NCBI GenBank assembly: GCA_038501625.1
Contig: JAZAYU010000015.1
Location: 6,284,991-6,348,990, forward strand
Length of the DNA: 64,000 bases
Origin: Corbicula japonica
Lineage: Eukaryota; Mollusca; Bivalvia; Venerida; Cyrenidae
Direction of reading: 5' to 3'
The number at the start of each line of letters is the position of its first letter. The first letter of the stretch is position 1. The notes below the pieces were generated by a model that searched no databases, was not told where the DNA came from, and was given only the letters and a program-made list of their open reading frames with translations. A program made the translations under genes and the position numbers. Below, piece by piece: positions 11,799 to 24,065 of this stretch.

Positions 11799-12166
11799 TA
11801 CCAATAACGTCTCGATAACGGATAGTCCTAGGCTGCTGTGTATTTGTAACAGATTTTTAATGCCTGATTGAATATGCTGTTTAAAAGAGGTGACAGGTTA
11901 CAGTTTGTTTACCCGGAGGCTTCACTGTCCCTGTTCATCGCTGTCAAAATATTTAATTGGATTTATCAGCTGACAATAGACAAATAATAAGGGTGTCATA
12001 GGCTTTGATACGGACGATAAACGGAACATCCGGTGTCATTTCCTGTAAACAGGCGATGAAAATATTCGATTTCAATCAGTTTTGGCCAAAAAATGCAAAT
12101 TTTCTATTCAATTTGGCAATATATTTTCTTATCCGATACCCGTATGGCCGATAAAATTTACATTGC

Positions 12167-12463
12167 TTATATAGGAAATGGTTTTGTGTTCGAAAATCGT
12201 ACCCCATTTGCCGATATATTCTTATAGCCGATACCCGATTTCGTGGAGTCTACTGTACCAACCATAACATTTTCGAAAGTGATGTTCCTCGAGAGTAGAC
12301 CTCCAACGTCTTCTCCTTCGACACTTCTGACGAATTTTTTTGTACACGTTCCACCAGGCTCCGATTTTGTCAAAGACAACTGAAAATAATTTCCACTCCC
12401 TGTCGCAGCTATGCTGGATTCTCGCCCCGATTCGTCAACATACGAACCAGCCAATGAGATTCG
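12167..12463 (-). other. Unidentified open frame
   Basis: A minus-strand frame of about 95 residues opens without an ATG (first in-frame near-cognate codon TTG) and includes GSGNYFQLSLTKSEPGG and SRNITFENVMVGT. It straddles the right end of the TA-flanked transposon at 12255, so at least its C-terminal part is transposon sequence. I do not recognise a domain. It could be a small exon or chance. Confidence 0.2.
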
Positions 12464-12894
12464 TTAGATTCACATTCGCTGATGTCTGTGACGACGGAAA
12501 TTGCCGATGTCGTTAATGGCGCGAAATTCGGTCTCAATTTTATTTTTCGTACTCGCACTTTCTCGACCATCGGCAAAAATAAAAACGGCAAAACCGATTT
12601 TTATTTTTTTTTCAATTTTAATAAAAATACGGTCGCCGGTCTCGTAAACCAGAAAATTAAAAAGAAGTGGCCAAATCGTTTGACTGCATACAAAACAGAA
12701 AGGATGAATCAAAAAGATATGTGCAGTAATGGCTTTAACACTGACCAGCGAAAACTAGTGACGAAAATTAAAAAATATCGTATAATAGTAAAAACTATGC
12801 AAAAAGGCCACGAAAACTAAACTCTGACACAAAACATCCAATGTTTCGAAATTTCCATTTTCCAAGTTCTTTCCCAGTCAGTTAAACTTGCCAA

Positions 12895-13025
12895 GTTTCT
12901 GAGGATCAGGCCATCCTTAAAAAATTGTTTGTTTGTGGTTGCGCCACCAACCCAGTGAAACAACCCCCGACCCAAAAAATTTTTTGACCATCTTGAGAAA
13001 AAATTTTTTGGGTCTATCTTTCCGT
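12895..13025 (+). repeat. Short dispersed repeat (GGCCATCCTTAAAAAATTG)
   Basis: GAGG..CAGGCCATCCTTAAAAAATTG, then TTTGTTTG and GGTTGCG, followed by ACCC-rich and AAAAATTTTTTGG-rich sequence. The same block occurs inverted at about 18995-19110. Its class is unknown to me. Confidence 0.6.
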
Positions 13026-13151
13026 AAAAAAAATAGGCCTTTTACTTAACACTAACCAACGAAAACTTATTCCATATTTTACAATTACATCCCAATTTTA
13101 TCTCAAGTAGCTATCATAGTTCAGAATTATTGCATCATCAACCATATTCAC

Positions 13152-14625
13152 CAGACCTGGGGTAATCGTAATCAGTAATTGTAATCAGCGGTAATGATTA
13201 CACTGTTTCAAAGTAATCAGATGTAATGATTACATTGGCTAAATCTGATTAAAATTACTGTAATTTAATCAATTACTGAAGAAAAATTGCCTGTAATCAT
13301 GATTAATTTCTGATTACATTCTTACATGTACATATATGAAGTTTATCTTAACAATGAAAAATTAAACAGAGAGAAATGAAACTAACAACATGTATCTCTG
13401 AATATGTTGTTGTTTTTAATTTTAACTTACATCAAATTGAGCGAACCAACAATGCATCAACACCAACAGTTTAAATTATGATTAAGAGGGCCATATTAAA
13501 GGGCTTTTCATCAGAAAATTGGGAAAAGGCCCTGGCCTTTCCAATTGGGAAATTTCTGTGCGATAATTGTTTATTTTGGGAAAACAAAATTAATTGAAAG
13601 ATGGGTTAAAGTTTATAAAATTGATAAGTAATAGGTATTTTTAACTTGAAACTAATTTTTTAAGCTTTTTATTTTTCAGACTTCAATTTTCAAACAACTC
13701 TCAGAGGAGTTTTAACCATATTTGGACATCTAACTTAGAATTTTGGGAAGAGTTTTTGCCACAATTGGGATAAATAGTATATTTTTGGATTGGGAAGAGG
13801 TTATATAAGCATGAAAGGCCCTGTATAAAGCCCCAGGCAATATTATGACAAGAATCAGAAATACATTATGACAAAATATATTGAACCCAATAATTTGAGT
13901 GATCAATATGTTCTCACCTACTACTGAAAATTGAAAGGTGTCAGTGTTTTCACCTGCAGATTTATAAAAGGTGATTAAAAATATTTTCAAATTTAGGTAA
14001 CAGTGAGATCACTGAGATTTGTTTATGATTTGTTTGCGAATGTGTAAAATCGGTCATGATTTCAAGTTTTTCAGTCATGGCAGCAAACCTAGGGAGCCAT
14101 TTTGTACTGCCTGAAAATGCAGAAGATCATGACATGTTAAAGAAAGAATCTTTAGCATTGCAGGCAAAATATTATACTAGACAGGTGTTCTTTAAAGTCT
14201 GAAACATTTGAGCAGTTGATACTTATTAAATGCAACTCTAGTGTTGGCCTCAAAATGTAATATCATGAAAAATTAGCTTGTATGTGTAGCTTTACTTATT
14301 TATAGCTTTTCAAAAACTTTTAAAAGATTGTATGAAGTTCATTTATTCAACAGTGTACATTAAAGTTCTTTAAAATGTATAGACAATTATGTTCTTCATT
14401 AAATCTATGAGGGATATATTTCTAAATCTTAAATATGAATTGGTGTGTACATGTAATCAAATGTAATCAAAATGTAATCTGATTACTTTACCAAAGTAAT
14501 TGTAATTTAATCATTACATTTGAAAAAATAAAGTAATTGTAATTTAATCAATAATTTAAATTAGCAAAGTAATTGTAATTTACAATGTAATCATTACATT
14601 TTCCCCAGTAATCCCCTCAGGTCTG
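13152..14625. mobile_element. Non-autonomous hAT element, 8-bp duplication ATATTCAC
   Basis: The ends are CAGACCTGGGG... and ...CCCCTCAGGTCTG, flanked by perfect 8-bp repeats ATATTCAC (13144-13151 and 14626-14633). CAG...CTG ends with 8-bp duplication are typical of hAT elements. Both subterminal regions (13160-13330 and 14450-14610) are packed with TGTAATCA / GTAATTGTAATT and their complements. There is no transposase. It carries a nested transposon at 13499-13823. Confidence 0.9.
13499..13823. mobile_element. Second copy of the 6467-type transposon, nested in hAT
   Basis: Starts AAGGGCTTTTCATCAGAAAATTG and ends GCATGAAAGGCCCTG, a diverged version of the 14-bp inverted repeats at 6467-6809. 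The flanks TATTA (13494-13498) and TATAA (13824-13828) are a 4/5 match to the 5-bp duplication seen at the first copy. TTGGGA(A) motifs are conserved inside. Confidence 0.75.
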
Positions 14626-15484
14626 ATATTCACCGAGCTAAAAATGTCCAATGTCACGTACACACTTTCTTGTAGATCAAACAATTTCATATCAGTGCCG
14701 ATTAAACAACACAGTCTGGTTATGAGCCGACAATTTCTTTGAAGTTCAATTTGACTGACAGAAAGTATCGATGTTTTCCCTCATACTGCTAAGCCTTGTC
14801 AATCAAAGCAAAATGAACAAAGGCGGACTTTAAAACAAGTTTGTGAAATTGCTTTTGATTGTTTTTATTATGTGAAATTCAAAGAGTAATAGAATTTAAA
14901 TGAAGATTATTTGAAGTACAAACATTGCCGTTTCAATACAGGATACGATGCCGGGTAATTTGTAACAGATTATTTAATGCCTGATCGAATTAGCTAATTA
15001 AAAGTGTTGACAAGTTACAGTTTGTACCGAGGCTTGTCCATTGCTTTTGAGTAGAGAACAGAACAAAACTTTTTTCACTCGGGTCCATAAGATACAACAT
15101 GGGTGTGAAATGAATTGAAATATCTGCAAATGCCCGTTTTTATAAGACCATACACTGATTTTTGACTACCTTTTTTTCGGGTCTAGGTTGATCGCGTAAA
15201 ATGAAAATTTGCAAATGCAAGGGTGCAAGTTAGGAATTCGGAAATCCTGAAAATTCATTAAAGGGAAAATAAAGAAAATCAACCATTTGTAGACACACAA
15301 AAACCTGAATTTCAGACATACGCCTGCCTGAAAAAATTCACCCAAGCAAATGTACTGTAATCTGCAAATATTCCGTCACCAAAAAGTCATAAATCAACAG
15401 TAAAATGTCCGCTTTGTAACGCTGTTCTCCAATTACATACGGCATTCATTTTCAGTAATATAAACGCATGGGTTATTATTATTA

Positions 15485-16459
15485 CAGGGCTTTCCCCAGG
15501 CAATTATCGCATACCGGTGCCGGGATGCCTTAATTTCAAAACTAACATTTGCGGTACACTTATAATCCGCCAGTATGCCATAAATCCTGAGCTGGATGCT
15601 TTAAAATTCAATAAACAAGGTCAATAAACATGTCAAATTACGAAGCTTTCTCACCGATTTCAAGCGTTTCTCTGATATTGTTAAGCGTCTACTTTACAAG
15701 ATCACACCTTACAATATTTAATGAGCATCTGCTGTGTATCAGAAGTCGGATAGTTTGATGAGTGTCTGTTGAATACAGAGAAGACGGTCGTTAATCAACC
15801 AATTAAGAATAGATTATCTCGGCAGTTATGATGACCTAAATGAGATTAAAATTGTTCTTTGATGACCAGGTAACTGTGAAGAGTTGTGAGCATGAAAGTG
15901 GTAAATGATATAAATCTTATCACTTTTATTAACAGGTGATTACAGAAGGTTTATTATAACAAATAATAACCAAAAATGAAGACGATTTTAAGGTAATTTA
16001 ATGCTATAAAGAACAAACTGTACATCTTTAAATGCTGTCCATATCAATAAATGGCCATTCTATTGAACATGTTGACTTTTCAACAGATATTAAATTGTGG
16101 CATAATCATAATGACAAGAATGGGTCTGCAATCAAGGGCTGTGTATCTAGTGTGAGATAAGTTGCAACCAGAGATAATTGTGGCATGTTTTTTTTTTTTC
16201 ACTGATGTACATAAAAAATGAAGCAACAACTGTTTTGTATTACATGTAAGTACAATACAATAGTAAGTGTGTGGTAGTTCTGTGAAAAATGTACTTTGTC
16301 ATATTTCAATAAAACTTAGAAAACTATGTTGCTTTGTGCTAAATATATATTAAAATATTTGTAAGATGCACCCATCAACCATGTGAAAATATTTTGCATG
16401 AATTAGCACGTTATGCGTAGGATGCCAGGATGCCTTAAACTTTTTCTGGGGAAGGCCCT

Positions 16460-16460
<1 letters not shown>
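15485..16460. mobile_element. Transposon with CAGGGCTTTCCCCAG ends, inserted in an ATT microsatellite
   Basis: Inverted termini CAGGGCTTTCCCCAG and CTGGGGAAGGCCCTG (14/15 match) lie inside an (ATT)n tract, so the duplication length is ambiguous here. The second copy at 45516-50298 gives a 5-bp duplication. Internal sequence is non-coding (GCCGGGATGCC motifs near both ends). It lacks the two large insertions present in the second copy and so serves as their empty site. Confidence 0.85.
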
Positions 16461-16490
<30 letters not shown>

Positions 16491-16493
16491 CAT
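16461..16493. repeat. (ATT)n microsatellite
   Basis: Run of ATT triplets that continues the target tract split by the 15485-16460 element (left remainder 15472-15484). Confidence 0.9.
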
Positions 16494-16495
16494 TA

Positions 16496-18539
16496 ACAAG
16501 AGCTGTCAGAGGAGACAGCATGCTCGACTATTCGAATCATTTGAAACAAATGCAATTTGAAGATTAAAACAATAACAACTATGGCCATACATTCATGTGC
16601 AATCAGGAAAAATATTAACAAGTGAATGGTACGGGAGAAATTCTTTTCAAATAACAGAAAAATTTCCTAAATGTACCATAAATATTAAACTGAATAGGGG
16701 AATAACTATAAAATATTTCTGAATTTGTTAGAAAACTTGTTAGTAATTTTTTATTAGAGACATTTACTTTTAGTCAAATATCAATCACTTCAGTAATGTT
16801 ACAGAAAAAGAACTGAAATGAAAATATAATGGTAGTTTGAAGTTGATACCTTAAGTATTTGCAAAGTTATCGATGAAGTGCACTTAAGTGAAAATATAAG
16901 TGAAACTAGAAATGTGTCCATAGGACACGGATGCCCCGCTATGCATCATTTTCAGACACTCAAGGGCAATGATGATAATAATACGCGATACACTGCCCTT
17001 TCATGGTGAACATTTGTGTCAAGTTTTTTTGAAATCCCTCCATTTATAATGAAGTTACAGCCTGGACAAGAAAATTCTATTTTTAGTAACAGTGACCTTG
17101 ACCTTGGACCTTCAGGCTTGGGTATTGTGCGGACACACTGCCTTTTCATGAACATTTGTGCAAAGTTATTTTGAAATCCCTCCATTTATAACAAAGTAAC
17201 AGCCAGGACAAGATAATTCTATTTTTAGTAACAGTGACCTTGACCTTTGACCTACAGGCATGGGCATGGTACGTGACACACCGCCCTGTCATGGTGAACA
17301 TTTGTGTCAAGTTATTTTGAAATCCTTCCATTCATAACAAAGTTACAGCCTGGACAAGAAAATTCTATTTTTAGTAACAGTGACCTTGACCTTGGATCTA
17401 CAGGCATGGGTATTGTGCAGACACACCGCCTTGTCATGGTGAACATTTGTGCCAAGATATTTTGAAATCCCTCCATTCATAACAAAGTAACAGCCTAGAC
17501 AAAAAAATTCTATTTTTAGTAACAGTGACCTTGACCATTGACCTACAGGCTTAGGCATGTACGAGACACACCGTCTTGATATGGTGAACAATTATACCAA
17601 GTTATTTAAAAACCCAATAAGAAATAACAAAGTTACAGAGCGGACACGATTTTGCAAGAAAATTCTATTTTTAGTAACAGTGACCTTGACCTTGGACCTA
17701 CAGGCATGGGTATTGTACGCGACACACAGCCTTGTCATGGTGAACATTTGTGCCAAGTTATTTTGAAATCCCTCCATTCATAATGAAGTTAAGGGCCGAC
17801 TGTATATTTTGCTTAACACAATGTAAGCAAAAGAGGGGCATGATTTGAAAAATATTGGAAGAAGGGTTATGGGTCTTGTTGGTTATGATGTAGATTTTGA
17901 TGGTGAAAATATATTTCAAGTTTCAAGGCAATACCTCAAGTAGTTTTAAAGTTAGGGGCAAAATGCATATTTTGCTTGACACAAAATATAAGAAAAAAGG
18001 GGCATAACTTGAAATATATTGACAGCAGAGTTATGGGTCTTGTTGGTTATGATGTAGAATTTGATGGTAAATATATATTCCAAGTTTCAAGTTGATATCT
18101 CAAGTAGTTTATAAGTTATGGACCAAAGTGCATATTTTGCTTGACACAAAATATAAGAAAAAAGGGGCATAACTTGAAATATATTGACAGCAGAGTTATG
18201 GCTCTTGTTGGTAATGATGTAGAATTTGATGGTGAATATATATTCCAAGTTTCAAGTTGATATCTCAAGTAGTTTATAAGTTATGGACCAAAGTGCATAT
18301 TTTCCTTAACGCAAAATTTAAGTGAAAAAGGGGCATAACTTGAAAAATATTTGTAGCAGAGTTATGGGTGTTGTTGGAAATGATGTAGAATTTGATGGTG
18401 AATATATATTCCAAGTTTCAAGTTGATATCATAAGTAGTTTTCAAGTAATGGACCAAAGTGCATTTTTTGTTTATCGGACGCCGACGCCGACACCGGGGC
18501 GAGTAGGATAGCTCCCCTATTCTTCGAATAGTCGAGCTA
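16496..18539 (-). mobile_element. Helentron-like element (family 1), full length
   Basis: Same organisation as 9616-11480: plus strand starts ACAAGAGCTGTCAGAGGAGA with the GCTGTC/GACAGC stem-loop and GCTCGACTATTCGAA, and ends CTATTCTTCGAATAGTCGAG, then CTA. It contains about six units with GTGACCTTGACC (about 17050-17790) and about four units with 'ggggcataacttgaaa' (about 17830-18440). Short minus-strand frames such as MEGFQNNLTQMF come from the repeat period. One 61-residue frame is identical in the inverted copy at 53904-55775. Confidence 0.88.
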
Positions 18540-18990
18540 AAAATGAACATATCCGTTTGAAACTTGCATCCTTTAAATACTTCTTAACCACAATGCTGTC
18601 GAACGGCTACAAATGTCTGGAATAGTTCGTCCATCTACTTTGTTGTAGGCTTTAAAAATGCGGTGACAAAATGGTCTCCACTGCTTTTAAAATTTCTGTG
18701 GCTCTTAACTTTGAATAATCCTGCCAATAACACTTGAAAGAGTAGGCAGTATCCAGAGATAGATAATTAGGGCATGGCCGTATCGTGGCTTTTACACGTG
18801 CGATAATGCTAATAAGATTTCCCGTTTCGCTGAATCATTGAATTCAAAATGGGGCAACCATGTTAGATACTTTCTTGGTGACTTTAAATGTGATAAACGA
18901 CATTACATCAACAACACTTATAAAAAAAAATGCCAAATTACTTAATTACAGACATTTCAGTCATGGTTTGATGTGGTCTAAGGCTTTGAT
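18540..18990. other. No recognised feature
   Basis: Unique-looking sequence with no splice-bounded reading frame that I can identify. Confidence 0.35.
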
Positions 18991-18994
18991 CTGG

Positions 18995-19110
18995 GTATAA
19001 AAATAATATATATATTAAAAAAAATTCCGACCTACCGACCCACGTCCAAAAAGTTGGGTCGCGCAACCGCAAACAAACAATTTTTTAAGGATGGCCTCAG
19101 ATGATGGCCA
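18995..19110 (-). repeat. Inverted copy of the GGCCATCCTTAAAAAATTG repeat
   Basis: Reads CCGACCTACCGACCC, GTTGGGTCGCGCAACCGC and CAATTTTTTAAGGATGGCC on the plus strand, the inverse of 12895-13025. Confidence 0.6.
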
Positions 19111-19214
19111 TTCTACATAAACTTTATAAGTGATACAGCTTTAAAGCTGTCAGAACAAACTCTGGAAGAGATTTGTAACACTTCCAGGGACACTAAAGCA
19201 AGGCAAATCAAGGT

Positions 19215-19350
19215 ATAATGCAGATAAATAAATGTTGAAATTTCCCAATTTGTTTTGATTTGTTGATACTTTTTTCCCAAATTTGACTATTTACCGCGTC
19301 AAAAATTCCCAATTTGGACAGGAGACTTTTTCCCAAAAACCTCTGAAAAA
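19215..19350. repeat. TTCCCAA-rich fragment
   Basis: Five TTCCCAA or TTTCCCAA occurrences within about 130 bp, as in the TTGGGAA-rich transposons elsewhere in the window. No termini seen, so this is probably a fragment. Confidence 0.5.
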
Positions 19351-19589
19351 TCCCAGATAGTTGTCCATAAACTCTCATTTAGATTGATTAAGGCACCATG
19401 ATGGGTTTGAAAAACAAGTAAATCTGTGAGCTAATGCTCACTAGTGATACCCCTGCTGTGAGAAATATGACTTTCAAAATGTAATTCGCTTTTTTCAATA
19501 AAGATGCACTTTGGTTTATGTAATGCACCTATATAGTGATAAAGATACACTATGGATTGTGTAGCGCACCTGTAGAGTAACAATCTAAA

Positions 19590-20535
19590 AATAGTCGGTA
19601 AACAGGAAGTAGATGAGCAAGGAGCATAAAATCGCTTTACACCATATGGGACTATATGAAAAAGCAATATGCAAAACATCAGGCTGCTGCATGTTATAGT
19701 TGCTTAGAAAACTGCGCAGAAATTGTGCATGTTTGTCATCAATGTGTAAAAATCAAAGTATTCAGTAACAGCATTTTTTTTCCTTCTTTAACTACCTCCC
19801 CAAAAGGGTACCATTCCCAAAGCTGATGGGAGTCTTCCCAATTTAACCACCTGACCTTTCCCAATCCCCAAAACTTCTGTTCCCAACAACAAACAGTGCT
19901 GTTTCCCTATTGACAAAAGAGTTTTTCTCAAGAAATGTCGTACAGGGTAAACAAACCATACCGTACAAATGGGTGTACTTAACTCTTATCATACATCCGG
20001 TTAGACTCTTGCTCAGTCGCTGTCGGTAAATAAAGTACAGACATGTGTATAGACGGGCAGTCATTGGATTGGCAGTAACTCAATTCTGGCATAACATTTA
20101 CATCACTAAAGGCTTTTCTGTTAAGGAACCAGACCTTGTGATTCTTTGTGAAGCTGAATAAAACCCCTTGTGTGAATTTACATGAATTATGAAATAATCC
20201 CAATTAAAGAATTCTGCTTATTTTTCACCTAATCTTTTCCCAATTTCAAGATTTTACGATGCGAAAGCTTCCCAATTGTAGGGCCAATTGTAGGGGAAGG
20301 AATCCCTTTCCCGGTTGGGAAAAAATGCTGAGTTAACAGGAAGTAGAAGAGTTAGGAGCATAAAATCACTTTACACCATATGGGATTATAGGATAAAGCA
20401 TTATGCAAAATATGTTGTAGTTGCTTAGTAAACTGCGCAGAAATTGTGCATGTTTGTCATCTATGTGAAAAAATCTAAGTATTCGGTAAACAGGAAGTAG
20501 AAGAGCTAGGAGCATAAAATCGCTTTACACATTTG
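19590..20535. repeat. About 170-bp tandem duplication interrupted by a transposon
   Basis: Units starting 'gtaaacaggaagtag' followed by 'gagcataaaatc(g/a)ctttac' occur at about 19595, 20335 and 20490 (partial). The 19769-20330 transposon lies between the first and second. Confidence 0.75.
19769..20330. mobile_element. TTCCCAA-rich transposon, CAGCATTTTT ends
   Basis: The termini CAGCATTTTTTTTCC and GGGAAAAAATGCTG are inverted. Flanks AGTAA / AGTTA match 4/5. Contains about eight TTCCCAA/TTCCCAATT motifs. It is a shorter relative of 45904-47036, lacking an internal block of about 580 bp found there. Confidence 0.75.
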
Positions 20536-20539
20536 TTCG

Positions 20540-22500
20540 GTAAGTTACGATTTTGTTTTTTTGAAATTAATAAGCAAATGGGATCATGTACTTTTTCGTG
20601 ATCTGTTTACTTTGTTATCTGATAATTTAGGATACTGTAGAGAGAAATATGTTGTTTGTTGTTGTTTTGGGTTTTTTTTTCAAAAAAAGGGAATACAGTA
20701 TTTTGTGTTCTAGGTGATTGTAGTTACATCTCTTGATACAGATTGCCCATTCATTAGCTGACATTGACCAAACCTGACATACTGGCCAGAAAAGGACCTC
20801 TAAACAGGTGTCTGGTTTACCACATCGTTCAAACTTGGATCCATGATCAAACTCCCTGATAACACAGTCATCTCAAGCATAAAACAGTTTTCTTAAAAAT
20901 TGGAAAATATGAAACAAAAAATGTTCTAATCGAGCCGATTGTTCTAATTAAGCATTGACTGATCGTTTCACAGGTACTTGATTTTTTATGATTAACAAAA
21001 TAGAATTATGTCAAAAGTTTCTGAGGTCGGCCATGACATTACGCTACAGACTGTTTCGGGGCGAATAACAGGTAAGGTACTGATTGGCTGTAATGGTGCA
21101 GGGTAAGGTACTGATTGGCTGTAAGTGTACGTTCGGATTATCTTAGTTGTTTACGCCAAACCGGAGTGTCCGAGAAGTTAAACTTTCAAAATGGCAGCGA
21201 GACTGAATTTGTGAATGATATTGCGTAAAAAAACTAGTGTACTGAAGGTACATTATCATATATGTTTGTCAGATGTCTTTTATCCGAAACTTATTTGTGT
21301 TAAGCAATTGCCTAGTCTCAATAATTCAACTGCTAGCACAGACCCATTATCATGCTGACTTTTTACAGATGTCTGTCCTTTATGTCTCAACCAAAATAGA
21401 CCAAATCGGCGAGGGTTAAGATTTTTAAGAACCCGAGTTTTACTGTTTTTTTCCTTAAAATCTGTACACAAGCATGTTCACTTATTGTTTTAAAACTTAT
21501 CTGCCATCAAAATAAATACTAAAATATTATATTTTGTGAAAAATTTCTGTTAAACCCATTACCGTTTAATCGCTGTCTCAGGTTTACATCGCCATGCGGG
21601 GCGGAGCTTCGATCCAACCGCTAACCAATGAAATTAAGATCTTTCTTCAAAACAATTATGCACAGTAAAGGAGGGTGTACGTGGTTAATATATTCGAAAC
21701 GTGAAATTTATGTATGGTTTCTTGCGTGTTTATTTAGCAGAAAGAAGAAGTTGCAACTGATTTATAGTTTCATTTACGTTATATTAACGATTTAGTTCTA
21801 AACCGGCGTTCTGGTTACAAAATATAGCTTTAATAAAGAAAGAAATAATCTGACAGGGGTGGAGATGGTAGGCTGTGATCGGTATTTTTCTTGTGCATTA
21901 TGATGATATGAACAAGCCTGTATTTTCGTTTATCAACAATAAAAACTACAACAAACTCAGAGCATTTTTAATAAAGTATATACAACAGTGATCAAAACTT
22001 TCAAGACTGTAATTCGTCGTACAGTTTTATTTCTTTACTCTGACCAATTTGACTCTATAACTGCAAGTATTTACATGACAACATTTACAGCGCAACCCAT
22101 TTCGCCTTGTCCAACCTTTTTGACAACTTCTTAATTCTATTTGAAAATTTTGTGTAGTTTATTTTTGTCACTGACGAAACTTTAGGAAACGATTTGTGGT
22201 ATCTTCCGCTAATATTTCTAGTCAGCTTTTCGTCTTTCAATAGAGTTGCGAAAAACTTCAGGTCTTCAAGCCTGTCATTATGTAACTGTTGCACAAGTTG
22301 TGCAGCTGTTTGTGTTTGTACTGGGAAAATGGACGCTAGAGATCGCTTATTGTTTTAAAAAAACGCTGAAACTATAGAACTTTATTACAAAAAACATCAG
22401 CTCTGACAAGATATTATGTGCAACAGTCGACAGAGTCATAACATGTGATACTTGTACTTGTTTAATGTTGTTTAATATCAATAATGTGCAGTGCCGGTAA
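20540..22500. other. No gene found; minor duplications
   Basis: A 'ggtaaggtactgattggctgta' duplication occurs at about 21072 and 21105. 21300-21385 recurs inverted at about 43970-44050. Short minus-strand frames (for example 22085-22294, rich in Lys/Leu) have no splice or domain support. Confidence 0.4.
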
Positions 22501-22828
22501 ATACACTCAACAAAAATATTGAAGGGGCAGGTACATGTATGCGGATAAAAATTTGATAGTTATTATTTTTGGAATAGAAATGTTTTGTAATAAAATGTTT
22601 AACACTGTACAACAGGTTTTTTGAATACACAGTATTGAAAGGCTCATTATTGATTGATTTACAAAGGGATTGAACCCAGGTAGGTGTGAAATTGAGCTGA
22701 TTCTTTTGTTAAAGTAAGGTTGAGTAAAACTTGTCATGACCGTTTTGAGTAATTATTGTCAAACAGTGTTTTCTCAAAATTGCCATTTCATTGAGTAAAT
22801 TTAGTTCAGCAAAGAAACTGAAGCAAAA

Positions 22829-23860
22829 ATGCCAGTAAGACGACACTTAAGTAATACTGAACGGCAACATGCGTTAGGTCAGTTACTTGTTGGACAGACT
22901 CACCGTGACGTAGCTGCCCGTTTTAACGTTAGTCACAGCGTTATTGACCGATTGTGGATTTTATACCTGAACACCGGAGACGTTCAGCACAGGCCAGGCC
23001 AAGGTCGTCCCAGAGTCACAACTGCAGCACAAGACCGCCAATTGACATTAGCTGCCAGACGCCGAAGGTTTGAATCTGCCGTAACGCTTCGCGCAGATTT
23101 TGAGCGTACACACGGAGTACGAATTTCCGCCCAGACAGTGAGAAACCGGCTTCATGGTGCAAACTTGCGTGCTAGAAGACCTGTAATCAGGCTTCCACTG
23201 ACTCCACGCCATCGCCGATGCAGACTCGAGTTCGCTCGCCAACATGCAAGAATTGGACGAGATCCATTACACGCTATTCTCTTCACAGATGAATCTAAAT
23301 TCATGCTGGATTTTAATGATGGACGCAGGAGAGTTTGGCGTCAAAGGAATGAACGCTTTCAGAACTGTTGTGTAGCCGAGCATGACCGGTTCGGAGGAGG
23401 CTCGGTTATGGTGTGGGGAGGCATATCATACGATGGGCGCATCGACCTTCATGTGATCCGAAACGGGTCATTAACTGCTGTAAGGTACAGAGATGAGATT
23501 CTTCATCAGCATGTCCGTCCGTACGCCGGGGCAATTGGACCTAATTTCGTACTAATGGACGATAACGCACCACCCCACAGGGGCAGAATCGTACAGCAAT
23601 ATCTTGAAACTGAGGGTATTGAACGCATGGACTGGCCAGCGAGGTCTCCGGATTTAAATCCAATAGAACACGCCTGGGATATGCTTCAACGCCGGATTTC
23701 ACGTAGAATTCGCAAACCAGAAACACGTGACCAGCTTGCAAACATGCTTATTGAGGAATGGAGGCAGATTCCATTGGCAGAGTTCAGAAAGCTTATTCGA
23801 AGCTTCAAAAACAGATGCAGGGAAGTTATTCAAGCTAGAGGTGGTCACACTCACTACTAA
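22829..23860 (+). CDS. Tc1-type transposase, apparently intact
   Basis: A 343-residue transposase of the Tc1 family (DDE/D superfamily) that would bind the flanking inverted repeats and cut and paste the element at TA sites in the nucleus. The N-terminus has two helix-turn-helix-like segments (about residues 8-45 and 70-115) separated by a GRPR AT-hook-like motif (59-62). The catalytic triad is visible: D154 in LFTDESKF, D245 in MDDNAPPH and E280 in PDLNPIEHAWD, with exactly 34 residues between the last two (DD34E). VMVWGGIS (193-200) is the usual family signature. The ATG is preceded by GCAAAA and is the first in frame. The G+C content is clearly higher than the surrounding AT-rich DNA, consistent with a transferred or recently active element. 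No stop or frameshift was found; activity is not shown. Confidence 0.95.
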   Translation: MPVRRHLSNTERQHALGQLLVGQTHRDVAARFNVSHSVIDRLWILYLNTGDVQHRPGQGRPRVTTAAQDRQLTLAARRRRFESAVTLRADFERTHGVRISAQTVRNRLHGANLRARRPVIRLPLTPRHRRCRLEFARQHARIGRDPLHAILFTDESKFMLDFNDGRRRVWRQRNERFQNCCVAEHDRFGGGSVMVWGGISYDGRIDLHVIRNGSLTAVRYRDEILHQHVRPYAGAIGPNFVLMDDNAPPHRGRIVQQYLETEGIERMDWPARSPDLNPIEHAWDMLQRRISRRIRKPETRDQLANMLIEEWRQIPLAEFRKLIRSFKNRCREVIQARGGHTHY

Positions 23861-24059
23861 GTTTGATTTGGACTTAAGTGTTTCATAGAAAATGGACGTT
23901 TAGAATTTACGTTACCCCACCCACCTCCTCCAAACCATGGATAATTTGACAGTGTGTGTCAATTCGCGATTAGTGTGACATTGTTTTAAACATTAACTGT
24001 GATTTGGATATTCAAATAGCCATTCATGATGTTGTTTTACACTATGTTTAAGTTTGATC

Positions 24060-24065
24060 AATAAA
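24060..24065 (+). promoter_or_regulatory. Polyadenylation signal AATAAA of the Tc1 element
   Basis: AATAAA 200 bp after the transposase stop and inside the right inverted repeat; the only such signal between stop and terminus. Confidence 0.5.

Larger units (their letters stand above)
7918..12255. mobile_element. TA-flanked DNA transposon carrying nested insertions
   Basis: The left end (after TA at 7916-7917) reads CAATAGACTCCAGCAAATCG. The right end (before TA at 12256-12257) is its inverted match CGATTTCGTGGAGTCTACTG. TIRs of this style with a TA duplication suggest a Tc1/mariner/pogo-type non-autonomous element. Its interior is interrupted by the Penelope-like copy at 8633-11798. A relic of the same family at 13040-15040 lacks that insertion and shows the uninterrupted order. 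Confidence 0.65.
13040..15040 (+). mobile_element. Relic of the 7918-12255 transposon family, interrupted by a hAT element
   Basis: 13060-13151 plus 14634-15040 align with 8190-8632 plus 11799-11930: shared 'attttatctcaagta', 'attgcatcatcaacc', 'gctaaaaatgt', 'gtcacgtacaca' and 'taatgcctgat'. The two copies were invaded at different points by different elements. Terminal repeats of this copy were not found. Confidence 0.6.

Noticed and set aside
12895..19110. Inverted GGCCATCC repeats as TIRs of a 6.2-kb element
   Set aside because: Orientation fits, but the interior is a series of independently bounded elements and no duplication is visible; a dispersed short repeat is simpler.
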